Below, one piece after another: positions 50,399 to 59,944 of a DNA stretch of 64,000 nucleotides. The stretch comes from Wukongibacter sp050859025. Its GTDB lineage: Bacteria; Bacillota; Clostridia; Peptostreptococcales; Caminicellaceae. Numbering within the stretch: the stretch's first letter is position 1; the number at the start of each line of letters is the position of its first letter. The translations under genes were made by a program, and so were the position numbers. Where the stretch lies: the NCBI RefSeq assembly GCF_050859025.1, contig NZ_CP138200.1, forward strand, positions 5,642,001 through 5,706,000, read 5' to 3'. The notes below the pieces were generated by a model. It made no database searches and was not told the DNA's origin. It saw only the letters and a program-made list of their open reading frames with translations.

Positions 50399-51355
50399 CT
50401 ATACTTTGATAACCTCTCCAAGCTGAAGCATCATCATTAGCACATTTAGACCGCCATGAACAATCATAGTACTTTCCAGCCCAAATCTTTTAAATAAAAA
50501 TCCGAGTGCTATACCTATAGGAAATACCTGTGCAAGCTTTACCCACTCTGGGCTAAGGGTATTGGCATGACCTATTGACCATAGGATGGATGTCAACACC
50601 ACAGCAATCCAATATTTGTTATTTTGCAATTTAAATTTTACACCAAAAAAATTCTGAATACCTAAACGGAACATTATCTCTTCATTGATAGCTATTACAA
50701 ATACTATGACTCCAACATGAAGCATATCTTTAAATCCAACATTCCTTAAATCAATATCTCCTCCAATTATATTTTTTAATGCCTCGGAGGGTTGCGGAGA
50801 GGTGAATTTGAAAAGAATAATTGAATATACTATAGATCCAATTAATACTATAGATGTCCATAGAAAAAACTTCTTCCACTCAACATCTGTAGAAGCATCA
50901 TATAATATTTCTCTTTCTTCAGTTTCCTCCTCACTAGGAGTATCAGAATCATAGGATTCTATATACACCATCTCTTCACCACTACTTTGGTGATAGCCTT
51001 CATTTAAAATTTCATCATCGGGCTTATCTCCCTTACGCTTTTCCCAGTAAATAAAAAGTCTTCTTGTTAAGGGAATATCCATGATTTTCATCTTCATACA
51101 ATAATAATTCCCAACGCTCACAAACATTATTGTCCTTAAAAATACCATTGCTATAACAATAATAAATGTAAATCCAAAGAATCGCCCCATTCTTATCATA
51201 GTTATAAACCCATCCAAAAGAAAGATAACAATTGCAAAAAATATTCCGTATCTGATATTACCCTTAAGTATTTTTTTCTTTGAAAAAAACTCAATCAAAA
51301 ACCCTATTACTAAAATAAGCATTACAACAATAAAAATTATTGAAAGTACCCCCAT
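50399..51355 (-). CDS. CPBP-family intramembrane metalloprotease
   Basis: 318 residues with about eight membrane helices. The CPBP (Abi, Rce1-like) motifs are EEIMFRLG (EExxxR), SIGHAN and IVHGGLN, supplying the Glu and His metal ligands. An acidic cytoplasmic loop (about 120-160, EEMVYIESYDSDTPSEEETEE) is unusual and has no family match I know. Substrates unknown; relatives process prenylated proteins or bacteriocin peptides. Confidence 0.88.
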   Translation of the reverse strand: MGVLSIIFIVVMLILVIGFLIEFFSKKKILKGNIRYGIFFAIVIFLLDGFITMIRMGRFFGFTFIIVIAMVFLRTIMFVSVGNYYCMKMKIMDIPLTRRLFIYWEKRKGDKPDDEILNEGYHQSSGEEMVYIESYDSDTPSEEETEEREILYDASTDVEWKKFFLWTSIVLIGSIVYSIILFKFTSPQPSEALKNIIGGDIDLRNVGFKDMLHVGVIVFVIAINEEIMFRLGIQNFFGVKFKLQNNKYWIAVVLTSILWSIGHANTLSPEWVKLAQVFPIGIALGFLFKRFGLESTMIVHGGLNVLMMMLQLGEVIKV

Positions 51356-51388
51356 ACACCCTAAACCCCCTAAAATAATTTTTAGCTA

Positions 51389-51435
51389 TATAGAACACTC
51401 TTATAAATCTATATTTTGATTTTTTTAATAATTAA
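51389..51435. repeat. Palindromic repeat family B, partial copy B4
   Basis: TATAGAACACTCTTATAAATCTATATTTTGATTTTTTTAAT matches the B left half. The right half is missing where the MutS-like gene ends. Confidence 0.6.
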
Positions 51436-51450
51436 CCCATTAAAGCAAAA

Positions 51451-53259
51451 TCACTCATCTATTCCAACCATTTTTATTAGATACATTGCATTACGTGTTG
51501 TGGAAATACCTGATTTTAATCTGTAGTCAAAATATATTTCATTATCCCTATAATATTCTTGAAAATGATAATTTCTTATTTTTTTACTGCTTTCATTTTC
51601 TAGAATTCCTAACTCTAAGTCATGGGTTGATACTAATCCTATAGCCCCATCCTTCAGCAATTTGTTTATCAATTTCTTAGCCCCTTCATGACGATCTTCC
51701 GAGTTAGTTCCTTTAAAAATTTCATCTAAAAGGAAAAATACTCGACTACTCTTTGCGGCTTTGACTATCTCCTTAATTCTCAATAACTCTGCATAAAAGG
51801 ATGAGATATTCTTTTCTAGGTTGTCACTTACCCTCATACATGTATATATCTCCATTAAGGGACATTGGAAAGACTTTGCACAAACCGGAGCCCCTATATA
51901 GGCCAATAACAGATTCAATCCTACGGTTCTTAAAAGAGTACTTTTCCCCGACATATTTGATCCCGTTATCAACAATATTTTAGTCGGCGGCTCAATTTGC
52001 AGGTCATTACATACACGTTTGCCAGTAAGTAAAGGATGACCCATTGACACTGACCTTAATGTAGATGAATCATCTACTATCCTCGGCATTGTCCATTGTG
52101 GATTATCATGTTTTATAAGTGCTAGACTCGATAGGGCCTCCAGCTCTCCAATGGTATCTAGCCAAGTCTCTATTAATATACCTGATCTCTTCTTCCATCT
52201 CTCTAAGGAAATCATGCATTGATAGTCCCATAAAAGAAGTATATTTATTATGATAAAAACAGCATTGTTTCGATTAGAAATACTTTGAGTTATCTTCTCT
52301 AGCATATCAATCTGTTGAAATGCAGTATAATTTCTTTCATTCACAAGCCTGCCCTTCAGCTCCTTAAGGTAATTAGACTTGAAATGATGCTTTTCAAACT
52401 GCTGAAGCATTTTTCTATAGGCCTTTATTTCCTCCTTATGTTTATAGACAGTATTTAAAATCTTAGATCTTTCTTTATTCTTAAACTTCAATATTAGTGC
52501 TTGAGTTCCTAATAATATTAGGAGGGGATAGTGTGATATTTTCCCAGTTAGATATAGGAAGGTAAGTATAACACTCGTTATTGGCAATACTCGCACTGCT
52601 ACTATTATCCATTGTTTTAAGTAAAATTCCTTCTTTTCCTTTACAAATTTGAATAGGGGCTCAGGGGTATTAATTCCATGAGATATTATCATTCCCTCTG
52701 CCATAAATCTCTGACGCCACCATAATTTCTTTGATAGCTCATCTAGTACTTCCTGTCTTTTATGAATTTCATCCCTATTTACACATGGCTTCAATAAATA
52801 TCTTTTTAGTTTTTCTCTCCCCATATAGGTTGTGGACACATTAATCCATTGAAACAATGAACCCTTTCCAAAGACATCAAGGTCCTCGGAGTAGCTATGG
52901 CTTTCATCTAGAAACTCTACCCCTGTATCCTTAAAATCCTTCCACTTTCCATCTACACGCTTTATCGATTCATCATTGATTCTACATAATGATGATGAGT
53001 AGTTTCTTCTAACCCTTGCTTCATTATGCTTTATAACTAAATAGATGAAAATGACTATATATACAATTAGTATAGGTAATATTAGTGAATAACTATTAGT
53101 TATATATAGAAATACCATATTGCCTATTCCGGCTAAAGCAACCGTTAACCTTAGATTAGTAATTATTTTAAGTACCTTACCTTGCTTTTCAAGTACTCTA
53201 TTATAGTATCTTTTCCGTCTCTCATATTTTTTCTTTGAAGTTTGCAAGCTATTTGCCAC
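51451..53259 (-). CDS. Membrane-anchored MutS-like ATPase
   Basis: 602 residues. Two N-terminal membrane helices (about 36-75) are followed by a helical core like MutS lever domains and the MutS ATPase domain. Walker A is GSNMSGKST (G433 onward), Walker B VFFLLDEIFKGTN (Asp512) and the switch His is in STHDLE. The mismatch-recognition domain I (FxE) and the connector are absent. It is therefore not a canonical MutS. Membrane location suggests a role other than mismatch repair. Start ATG 53259 has AAGGGTGG upstream. Confidence 0.88.
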   Translation of the reverse strand: MANSLQTSKKKYERRKRYYNRVLEKQGKVLKIITNLRLTVALAGIGNMVFLYITNSYSLILPILIVYIVIFIYLVIKHNEARVRRNYSSSLCRINDESIKRVDGKWKDFKDTGVEFLDESHSYSEDLDVFGKGSLFQWINVSTTYMGREKLKRYLLKPCVNRDEIHKRQEVLDELSKKLWWRQRFMAEGMIISHGINTPEPLFKFVKEKKEFYLKQWIIVAVRVLPITSVILTFLYLTGKISHYPLLILLGTQALILKFKNKERSKILNTVYKHKEEIKAYRKMLQQFEKHHFKSNYLKELKGRLVNERNYTAFQQIDMLEKITQSISNRNNAVFIIINILLLWDYQCMISLERWKKRSGILIETWLDTIGELEALSSLALIKHDNPQWTMPRIVDDSSTLRSVSMGHPLLTGKRVCNDLQIEPPTKILLITGSNMSGKSTLLRTVGLNLLLAYIGAPVCAKSFQCPLMEIYTCMRVSDNLEKNISSFYAELLRIKEIVKAAKSSRVFFLLDEIFKGTNSEDRHEGAKKLINKLLKDGAIGLVSTHDLELGILENESSKKIRNYHFQEYYRDNEIYFDYRLKSGISTTRNAMYLIKMVGIDE

Positions 53260-53317
53260 CCTTCCTTTAATCTATATAGGATACTGGATGATTATGCAAT
53301 TTACTTTATAGATTATT

Positions 53318-54979
53318 TTATACAAAATCTTCCCATTTAAGGTTCATACTCTGCTTCCATAGTACTAAAATAATTATCACCAATGCTCCACAATACCCTA
53401 ATAAGCCATATTTTGTGGATTTTAAAAATATATGTAAACCTACTGCGGCTCCACAATAGCCCATAGATAGAAATAGAGACTTAATATTGTTATCTTGAAT
53501 ATGGCTAAAATCTTTGGAAAAAGGAAATTCCTTAGAAAGCATTTTAAATACAATAAGGCAAAGCAAAATTAGGTTTAGCAGCATCAATATTATATCTATG
53601 AATATCGAAAATCCATATATCGTAAAAAATATTATACTAGGTATAAAATATATAGGAATAATATATTTCAATAAAAAGCCTTTAAAGGCTCCCTTATATA
53701 CCGATGAAGGGCTTTCAATAGGTAGCACCTTATATATCCAAGCTCCTTTATACTTTTCGCTTGTTTTTATCATTATCATAAGGCTAGATAACAAGAATAC
53801 TGTAAAATAAGTGAATAAATAGAATTTACTCCTTGCAATCTCTGCAATGACTTCTGAAAAGCCTTTATCTTTGCCAATGGTCCTAAAAATTATTATTAAG
53901 GGTATTGCCGCACCAAAGGCCATATTGGGATAGATTCGAAGTTTAAGCTTCCTCTCATTTGAAATCATTCTTTGGGTAAACCTAAAAAAGAGACTTTCCG
54001 TTTTTTCAAAGCAGAAAATCTTTGAAAACATCCTATCAATAGTATCTCTTTTATCTATAAATCTACTTCTTTTAGCGCTATTATTGTTTAATTTAGAAAG
54101 ATTCTTTTCAAAGTAAGGTATAATAACCTTAACATATATTATCAAAGACATTATTGGAACTAGGATACTTAGAAGTCCTAAGAAAATATAATGACTTCCA
54201 ATATTTCCTCCTATAAAAATCTCAAATGGCGACGCAAACCACGCTGGTGGAATAAAATAGGTCCACCATTTTGGATTGAAAACCATCTCATATTCAAAAA
54301 CGTCAAACATCCGCCCTATAAACTGATACCCAACAATAATTACAATGGATAAAATTATTTGAACATAATTTATTATATCCTTAAGCTTTTCTCCATCAAA
54401 AAACTTTAGAATTAAATAGTATAGCATGGAAGTAAGAAATATAATCAAGGTTGATGATAAGAATAAATCAAAAGAAAATATTAGAAAAAACTTTACCCCA
54501 TACTTTACAGTTCCAGCTATTAAGGATGGTCCAGCAATAACCATAGTGATAGTAAATATGTAGATAAAAATATGAATCATCTTTGCCATATTAATTGTTC
54601 TAGAATCTATTGGTTTACTCATTAATATATTTTTATCTTTTATATCCAGTAAAACTGACGAAAAATCCGATATCATGGTGGTCATGGTCATAAACATAAT
54701 CATTCCAAAGCTAAAGCTCATTTTAGCAAATATTGATAGGGGTGATATTATGACAAACATAGTAACTATACCTACTAAGCCATAGGTAATCAGAGATTTC
54801 ATAAAGAAGTTCTTATCCTCATCATCTTTTTTCTGATTAGCCATTATGGTTGGAACTCTTCTCTGATCCATAATTAATTTCATCTGTATAATTCTTCTCA
54901 TAATCCTATAGTCTATATGAAATTTTTCAAAGATAAAGCTAAGTTTATCTAGAATTCTTAAGGAGTTAAAATCCTTCAT
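53318..54979 (-). CDS. ABC-2-type exporter permease
   Basis: 553 residues with about twelve membrane helices in two sets and a long cytoplasmic loop between them (about 290-345, rich in basic residues). It resembles the large clostridial putative ABC exporter permeases. It starts 3 bp after the ATPase gene and so forms one exporter with it. Substrate unknown. Confidence 0.85.
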   Translation of the reverse strand: MKDFNSLRILDKLSFIFEKFHIDYRIMRRIIQMKLIMDQRRVPTIMANQKKDDEDKNFFMKSLITYGLVGIVTMFVIISPLSIFAKMSFSFGMIMFMTMTTMISDFSSVLLDIKDKNILMSKPIDSRTINMAKMIHIFIYIFTITMVIAGPSLIAGTVKYGVKFFLIFSFDLFLSSTLIIFLTSMLYYLILKFFDGEKLKDIINYVQIILSIVIIVGYQFIGRMFDVFEYEMVFNPKWWTYFIPPAWFASPFEIFIGGNIGSHYIFLGLLSILVPIMSLIIYVKVIIPYFEKNLSKLNNNSAKRSRFIDKRDTIDRMFSKIFCFEKTESLFFRFTQRMISNERKLKLRIYPNMAFGAAIPLIIIFRTIGKDKGFSEVIAEIARSKFYLFTYFTVFLLSSLMIMIKTSEKYKGAWIYKVLPIESPSSVYKGAFKGFLLKYIIPIYFIPSIIFFTIYGFSIFIDIILMLLNLILLCLIVFKMLSKEFPFSKDFSHIQDNNIKSLFLSMGYCGAAVGLHIFLKSTKYGLLGYCGALVIIILVLWKQSMNLKWEDFV

Positions 54980-54982
54980 AGA

Positions 54983-55771
54983 TTACACCTCCTTTAATAT
55001 ATTAATAAATTGATTGGCTATATCCTTATGTTGATTAAAGCCTGTAAGCTGATTAAATATTCCTTCAAGTGAACCTTCCTTACTCATTTCCTTAAGCTCT
55101 TCAAAGCTTCCGTCTGCAACAACCTGTCCATCATTTAATAGTAATATTCTATCGCTTATTTTCTCTACGACCTCCATAATGTGAGAAGAATAAAAGATAG
55201 TCTTTCCTTGGTCTGCAAGCTGTGAAAGAATTTCCTTTAAAATCATCACACTATTAGCATCAAGACCGCTTAAGGGTTCATCTAGAAATAAAATATCTGG
55301 ATTATGTATAAGACTAGCTATTATTAATAATTTCTGTTTCATTCCTTTAGAATATGAAGAGATCCTTGAATTATAGCTGCCCTCTATATTAAACAGAGTC
55401 ATCATCTTTTTAGCCTTATCATCTATCTCCTCTATATCCATTCCATAGATTTCCCCTAAAAAACCAAGATATTCATGGGCCGTTAAATTGTCATATATTT
55501 CAGCAGTTTCCGGCACATAGCCTATTTTCCTTTTATATTGGACATTATCCTCTAGGATGTTCTTTCCAAATATCTTTACTTCTCCTCTAAATTCATTCAA
55601 TATTCCTAAAAGAATCTTTACCGTAGTGCTTTTCCCAGCTCCATTAGGACCAATATATCCTATAATCTCACCTGGATATACCTTTATATTTATCCCCTTT
55701 AATATGTCTTTCCCATCTTTTCCATAGCTCATTCTTAAATCATTTATTTCAATAACTGGGTTTTTATCCAT
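54983..55771 (-). CDS. ABC transporter ATP-binding protein
   Basis: 262 residues. Walker A is GPNGAGKST (41-49), the signature is SSYSKGMKQK, Walker B is ILFLDEPLSGLD and the switch is YSSHIMEVVEK. It belongs to the drug/bacteriocin-export (ABC-2) type, which powers the permease at 53318. ATG 55771 has CAGGAGGAT upstream. Confidence 0.94.
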   Translation of the reverse strand: MDKNPVIEINDLRMSYGKDGKDILKGINIKVYPGEIIGYIGPNGAGKSTTVKILLGILNEFRGEVKIFGKNILEDNVQYKRKIGYVPETAEIYDNLTAHEYLGFLGEIYGMDIEEIDDKAKKMMTLFNIEGSYNSRISSYSKGMKQKLLIIASLIHNPDILFLDEPLSGLDANSVMILKEILSQLADQGKTIFYSSHIMEVVEKISDRILLLNDGQVVADGSFEELKEMSKEGSLEGIFNQLTGFNQHKDIANQFINILKEV

Positions 55772-55916
55772 AAAACATCCTCCTGATTAAATGTTTGAAG
55801 TAGATTTATACATATACAGAAATTGGTAAAATCATTCTAAGTTAAATTATACCATATGGATTATTGCCTTGAAAATACATTTTTATATGCTTATTTTCTC
55901 TTTCTATTAACAAAAG

Positions 55917-56016
55917 TAGGGGCTGTCTCATAGATCAGTCTTATGAGTACAGCCCCAAGGTGTTTCAGAATGAATAAATTCCAAATAAAGCAAAAACTCG
56001 TCATTCTGAGACACTA
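55917..56016. repeat. Palindromic element family F, copy F1
   Basis: Two successive hairpins: GGGGCTGT...ACAGCCCC (55920-55957) and GTGTTTCAGAATGA...TCATTCTGAGACAC (55961-56015). It lies after the rsgA stop and probably also ends that transcript. Confidence 0.65.
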
Positions 56017-56036
56017 GCCTTCTTACTATTTAATCT

Positions 56037-57107
56037 CTACTTCCTATAAAACATATCCTTTCTAATTCTACCTTGCCTAGCTATTTTCTTTTTATAGCTT
56101 AGCTGCGCATTTTTATTGAGTTTTCTTTCCATAAAAGCTACTTCCCGCCTTAACTTCAAATAATTATCAAATCTTCGTTCTGAAAGCTCCCCTTCTTCTA
56201 TTGCTGCTCTCACAACACAGCCTGGCTCATTTGTATGGCTGCAATTAGAAAATCTACACTGGTCTGCCAACTCTTCTATATCTGAAAAGGAGCTGTCCAC
56301 ACCATCAGAATCATCTAAAAGGTGTATTTCCCTCATCCCCGGAGTATCTATTAATATTCCTCCACTAGGAGCAATCATCAGTTCTCTATAGGTCGTTGTA
56401 TGTTTTCCCCTATCATCATTTCTTATTTCTCCAATATCCTGCTTCTCAAAGCCTAGAAAATGATTTATTAGGGTAGATTTACCAACCCCCGATGATCCAA
56501 CAAAACTAACAGTCTTACCGAAGCTTATATACTTTTCTATATCTTTAATACCTACTTCATTGAGAGAACTCACCGCATAGATATCTACACCCGGTGATAC
56601 TTCCATTACCTCCTGTATTTTTTCATCTACATCACTGCATAAATCAGATTTTGTAAGGAGGACAACAGGGATAGCTCCACTATTCCATGCAAGGCTTGTA
56701 TATCTTTCAAGTCTCTGTAGGTTAAAATCATGATTTAAGGACATACATATAAAAATAGTATCTATATTTGATGCAATAATCTGTTCATCGCTTTTCTTAC
56801 CAGCAATCTTCCTTGAAAACTTACTCTTTCGGGTTAGGACACCTTTGATAATAGCTATGCCATTTTCATCTCCTAATCTATCAAGTACCACCCAATCCCC
56901 TACGGCTGGATAATCCACCCTGTCATTTGCTTCATAGACCATTTTACCCGATACCCTGCCTATAATCCCTCCATCTTCAGTTATTATTTTATATAAATTT
57001 CTATGTTCTTCTATAACTCTACCTAAATAATATCCATTATACTTTTCTTCCAATTCCTTACTAATTGCCTTAGATAGTCCCCATGCATCAAGATCTATAT
57101 TTTTCAT
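56037..57107 (-). CDS. rsgA: Ribosome-assembly GTPase RsgA
   Basis: 356 residues. An OB fold is followed by a circularly permuted GTPase with G4 (LLTKSDL) before G1 (GSSGVGKSTL) and G3 (DTPGMRE), and a C-terminal zinc motif CRFSNCSHTNEPGC. It helps late maturation of the 30S subunit. ATG 57107 follows TTGGAGGTAGGCAG; the longest frame adds 20 residues without support. The N-terminus (DAWGLSKAISKELE) is longer than in Bacillus RsgA, so this may be a second, YjeQ-like paralogue. Confidence 0.93.
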   Translation of the reverse strand: MKNIDLDAWGLSKAISKELEEKYNGYYLGRVIEEHRNLYKIITEDGGIIGRVSGKMVYEANDRVDYPAVGDWVVLDRLGDENGIAIIKGVLTRKSKFSRKIAGKKSDEQIIASNIDTIFICMSLNHDFNLQRLERYTSLAWNSGAIPVVLLTKSDLCSDVDEKIQEVMEVSPGVDIYAVSSLNEVGIKDIEKYISFGKTVSFVGSSGVGKSTLINHFLGFEKQDIGEIRNDDRGKHTTTYRELMIAPSGGILIDTPGMREIHLLDDSDGVDSSFSDIEELADQCRFSNCSHTNEPGCVVRAAIEEGELSERRFDNYLKLRREVAFMERKLNKNAQLSYKKKIARQGRIRKDMFYRK

Positions 57108-57422
57108 TCTGCCTACCTCCAAATTTGAATTTAGGGCATAAAAATACCCTGAAATAATGAAAATCATTCACTACTCCAAGGTTTATTGACAAAACATAGA
57201 TCTATTCTTTGATTTAAAATGGAAATATCCAAGTTATATATATTCTATAAACCATTACCAGAGTAGTGTGCAATTAAATTGTTTATTTCAAATACAATGC
57301 TCATTTTTAACATATGCAACCACTCCTTCCAAATAATTATAGTAAGTACATAAATATTATAAACCATATAAATTTAAATTTCAATGCTTTAGATCTATTA
57401 TACCGAATAAATAATATATTTA
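57108..57422. other. Upstream region of rsgA
   Basis: AT-rich. The only notable item is a 22-codon minus-strand frame (57245-57313, MLKMSIVFEINN...) behind AAGGAGTGG. I do not count it as a gene. No promoter was placed with confidence. Confidence 0.4.
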
Positions 57423-57536
57423 TTAATTGTTATTTTTTTGACAATCCATGTCGTCTCCAAGGTCTTCAAGCCCTTTTTCAATATCAGATAGTACTATCAT
57501 TAGCTCTATCATAATTGCTATGGCTCTATTATTCAA
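57423..57536 (-). CDS. Candidate small protein, 37 residues
   Basis: A TTG at 57536 has a strong Shine-Dalgarno (GGGAGGG, 6-7 bp away) and opens a frame reading MNNRAIAIMIELMIVLSDIE then an acidic tail ending in QKNNN. It lies between the response regulator and rsgA on the same strand. Family not recognised. The ribosome site and amphipathic helix favour a real peptide, but chance is possible. Confidence 0.35.
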   Translation of the reverse strand: MNNRAIAIMIELMIVLSDIEKGLEDLGDDMDCQKNNN

Positions 57537-57587
57537 TTGGATCCCTCCCAAATGGAAAAACAAGGTATTTCTCTAACTCCCTATAAT

Positions 57588-57685
57588 ATAAGGCTATATC
57601 ATAGAGGCATCTATCTGGCCCACACTCTAGATATTTCACAATGAATGAATTTTAAACAACACAGCAATTAATCATTGTGAAACAA
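57588..57685. repeat. Palindromic element family F, copy F2
   Basis: A diverged relative of F1: a weak first half (AAGGCTATATCATAGAGGC) and a strong hairpin TTTCACAATGAATGAATT / AATTAATCATTGTGAAA (57637-57682). It lies 10 bp after the response regulator stop and could terminate it. Confidence 0.5.
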
Positions 57686-57694
57686 TGTATATAT

Positions 57695-58384
57695 CTATAT
57701 CTGAAATCTATATCCCACTCCCCATAATGTCTCTATATATTTAGGATTGGATGGGTCTGGTTCTATTTTTTCACGTATCTTTCTAATATGAACCGTTACC
57801 GTAGATATATCCCCTAAAGAATCAAACCCCCATATTCTCTCAAATATTTCATTTTTACTGAATACACGGTTAGGACTTTTAACTAGCAGTAGTAGAATAT
57901 CAAATTCCTTTGAAGTCAAATTAATTTCTTTATCATTTACATGTACTCTTCTCGAATAGGTATCTAGTGAAAGTCCATTAATTTCTATTCTCTCAGTAGT
58001 TTCCTTATTTTTGGTGGTAAGTCTCTCATACCTACCTAGGTGAGCCTTAACTCTAGCTACTAGTTCATTGGGACTAAAGGGCTTGGTTATATAATCATCA
58101 GCTCCGAGTCCAAGCCCTCTGATTTTATCAATCCCTTCACCTTTAGCAGAAACCATGAGGATTGGAATATCTAATCTCCCCCTTAGTTCCTTGCATATTT
58201 GAAACCCATCAACCTCGGGAAGCATCAAATCCAAAATGATTAAATCAAACTTCTCTTTACTGGCTATATCCATGCCTTTCTGTCCTGAATTTTCAATTTT
58301 GACTTCAAAATCGTTTATTTCTAGATAATCTCTTTCTAGCTCTGCAATACTGGTATCATCTTCAATAATCAATATTCTCTTCAT
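57695..58384 (-). CDS. OmpR-family response regulator
   Basis: 229 residues. The receiver domain has the phospho-acceptor D52 (LIILDLMLPE), an acidic pocket (IIEDD) and K in YITKPF; the C-terminal winged helix is of the OmpR type (LTSKEFDILLLL to TLWGVGYRF). ATG 58384 has GGGGAGGTGAGG upstream. It overlaps the kinase gene by 23 bp. The neighbouring RND pump is a likely target. Confidence 0.95.
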   Translation of the reverse strand: MKRILIIEDDTSIAELERDYLEINDFEVKIENSGQKGMDIASKEKFDLIILDLMLPEVDGFQICKELRGRLDIPILMVSAKGEGIDKIRGLGLGADDYITKPFSPNELVARVKAHLGRYERLTTKNKETTERIEINGLSLDTYSRRVHVNDKEINLTSKEFDILLLLVKSPNRVFSKNEIFERIWGFDSLGDISTVTVHIRKIREKIEPDPSNPKYIETLWGVGYRFQI

Positions 58385-59846
58385 GATTTGCCTCACCTCC
58401 CCTATTTTCCTTTAAGGAAAAGAATATACTAGTTCCTGAATTATTCTCACTTTCAACCCAAATCTCACCATCATGCTTTTCAATAATTTGCTTTGATATA
58501 GCAAGACCAAGTCCGCTTCCAACTACTGAAGTATTTCTAGATTTATCTGCACGATAAAATCTATCAAATATAAAAGGTAGGTTTTCCTTAGAAATTCCTT
58601 TTCCATTATCTCTAATTTCAACAATTATCTTATTTTCCAGTTTCTTTACACCAATATTTATTATAAGAGGCACTTCTCTTTTGTATTTTATTGCATTGCC
58701 AACAATATTCATTACAACACGTTTTAGTTTTTGTAAATCCGTTTTAACAAAAACCGGTTCACACTCATAGCTTAAATCTATTTTTCCATAAATCTTCTCC
58801 AAATCAAAACTTAGGTCTTCAACGCTAAATTTTAGAAATTCTATAATATCAATAGTTTGAAAGTTAAATTCTTCCTTTTCTAAATCTAATCTTGAAAATA
58901 GGAAGAGCTCATTAATGAGTAATTCCATATCCTTTGATTTCTGATAAATAGTATCAATATATTTATTCATCTTTTCAGGTGAATCAGCAATTCCATCCTT
59001 TATCCCCTCTATATATCCATTTATTGACATTATCGGAGTCTTTAAGTCGTGGGATATATTGGAGATTAAATTTTTTCTATTTTCTTCATACTTTCTTTGT
59101 ACTTCAAGGGAGTGTTTAAGTTTCAAACGCATTTCTTCAAAGGCTGAGCTGAGCTCACCTATTTCATCATTCAAGTGCTTCTTAATCTCATAATTGAGGT
59201 TTCCATTCTTCATTTCATTAGTTGCATACCTCAATTTTACTATGGACTTTATAATATCTTTATAGACAGAATAGGTTAATATTAGGGTGGTCATGATTAA
59301 TATACCTATGATGCTTATAGTTGAAATGGTTCCTATTTTTTTTAACTCTTGTCTCAATGTTCCAATGTTTGATACCAAAAAGAATGAAACCTCAGATCCA
59401 TTAAGATAATAGTCAATTTGATTATCTACTGCATATTCCTCATTATATTCTATATACTTTTTTCTGTTATAGTTTTCCTTGAATGCAGGTAATTTGTCTA
59501 AATTCACTAAATTCTTTAGTTCTTCAGAAATATATAATAATTCACCATCTTTTCTAATAATAACTCCGCTATGAAGCTCTTTAAGCTCCTCTTCTAGGGA
59601 TTTGATATAGGTCTTTTCCATTAACTTTTCTTTATCCTCTAATATTGCAATATTTATTTTACGATCAATATCCTTACTTTTTTCCAAATATTGTCCCACT
59701 TTTTTCCCTGGATTAAATCTATCAAAAAGACTTTCCTTCTCCTCAAATAGAAAAAAACCAAAGGTAAAATTTATTACTATTATAAATATAATTGGAATGA
59801 CTATCATTCCAATGTATGAAAGTATTAATCGATATTTAATAGACAT
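58362..59846 (-). CDS. Sensor histidine kinase
   Basis: 494 residues. Two membrane helices (about 8-30 and 180-205) flank an extracellular sensor domain. HAMP, the H box (SNISHDLKTPI), and ATP-binding N, G1, F and G2 boxes (NIVGNAIKYK, DNGKGIS, IFDRFYR, GSGLGLAI) are all complete. The start is not certain: ATG 59846 (after GGGGGTATTT) is preferred, with ATG 59858 and TTG 59861 as alternatives. It is the partner of the regulator at 57695. Confidence 0.94.
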   Translation of the reverse strand: MSIKYRLILSYIGMIVIPIIFIIVINFTFGFFLFEEKESLFDRFNPGKKVGQYLEKSKDIDRKINIAILEDKEKLMEKTYIKSLEEELKELHSGVIIRKDGELLYISEELKNLVNLDKLPAFKENYNRKKYIEYNEEYAVDNQIDYYLNGSEVSFFLVSNIGTLRQELKKIGTISTISIIGILIMTTLILTYSVYKDIIKSIVKLRYATNEMKNGNLNYEIKKHLNDEIGELSSAFEEMRLKLKHSLEVQRKYEENRKNLISNISHDLKTPIMSINGYIEGIKDGIADSPEKMNKYIDTIYQKSKDMELLINELFLFSRLDLEKEEFNFQTIDIIEFLKFSVEDLSFDLEKIYGKIDLSYECEPVFVKTDLQKLKRVVMNIVGNAIKYKREVPLIINIGVKKLENKIIVEIRDNGKGISKENLPFIFDRFYRADKSRNTSVVGSGLGLAISKQIIEKHDGEIWVESENNSGTSIFFSLKENRGGEANHEENIDY

Positions 59847-59896
59847 AAATACCCCCATCAATCCTAAGACTTAATATCAACTAAAAACCTATTGGA

Positions 59897-59924
59897 TAGG
59901 CTCTGAGATTTTCCTCAAAGCCTA
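59897..59924 (-). terminator. Hairpin between the efflux pair and the two-component genes
   Basis: TAGGCTTTGAG pairs with CTCAGAGCCTA, with a loose T tract (GGTTTTTAG) about 10 bp later. It may attenuate rather than end transcription into the kinase gene. Confidence 0.5.
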
Positions 59925-59944
59925 CACCAACAAGTATTATTCCT

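Noticed and set aside
51451..53259. DNA mismatch repair protein MutS
   Set aside because: The mismatch-recognition and connector domains are absent, and the protein has N-terminal membrane helices.
57245..57313. 22-codon frame behind AAGGAGTGG upstream of rsgA
   Set aside because: Too short and without recognisable features; a ribosome-like site is common by chance in purine-rich stretches.
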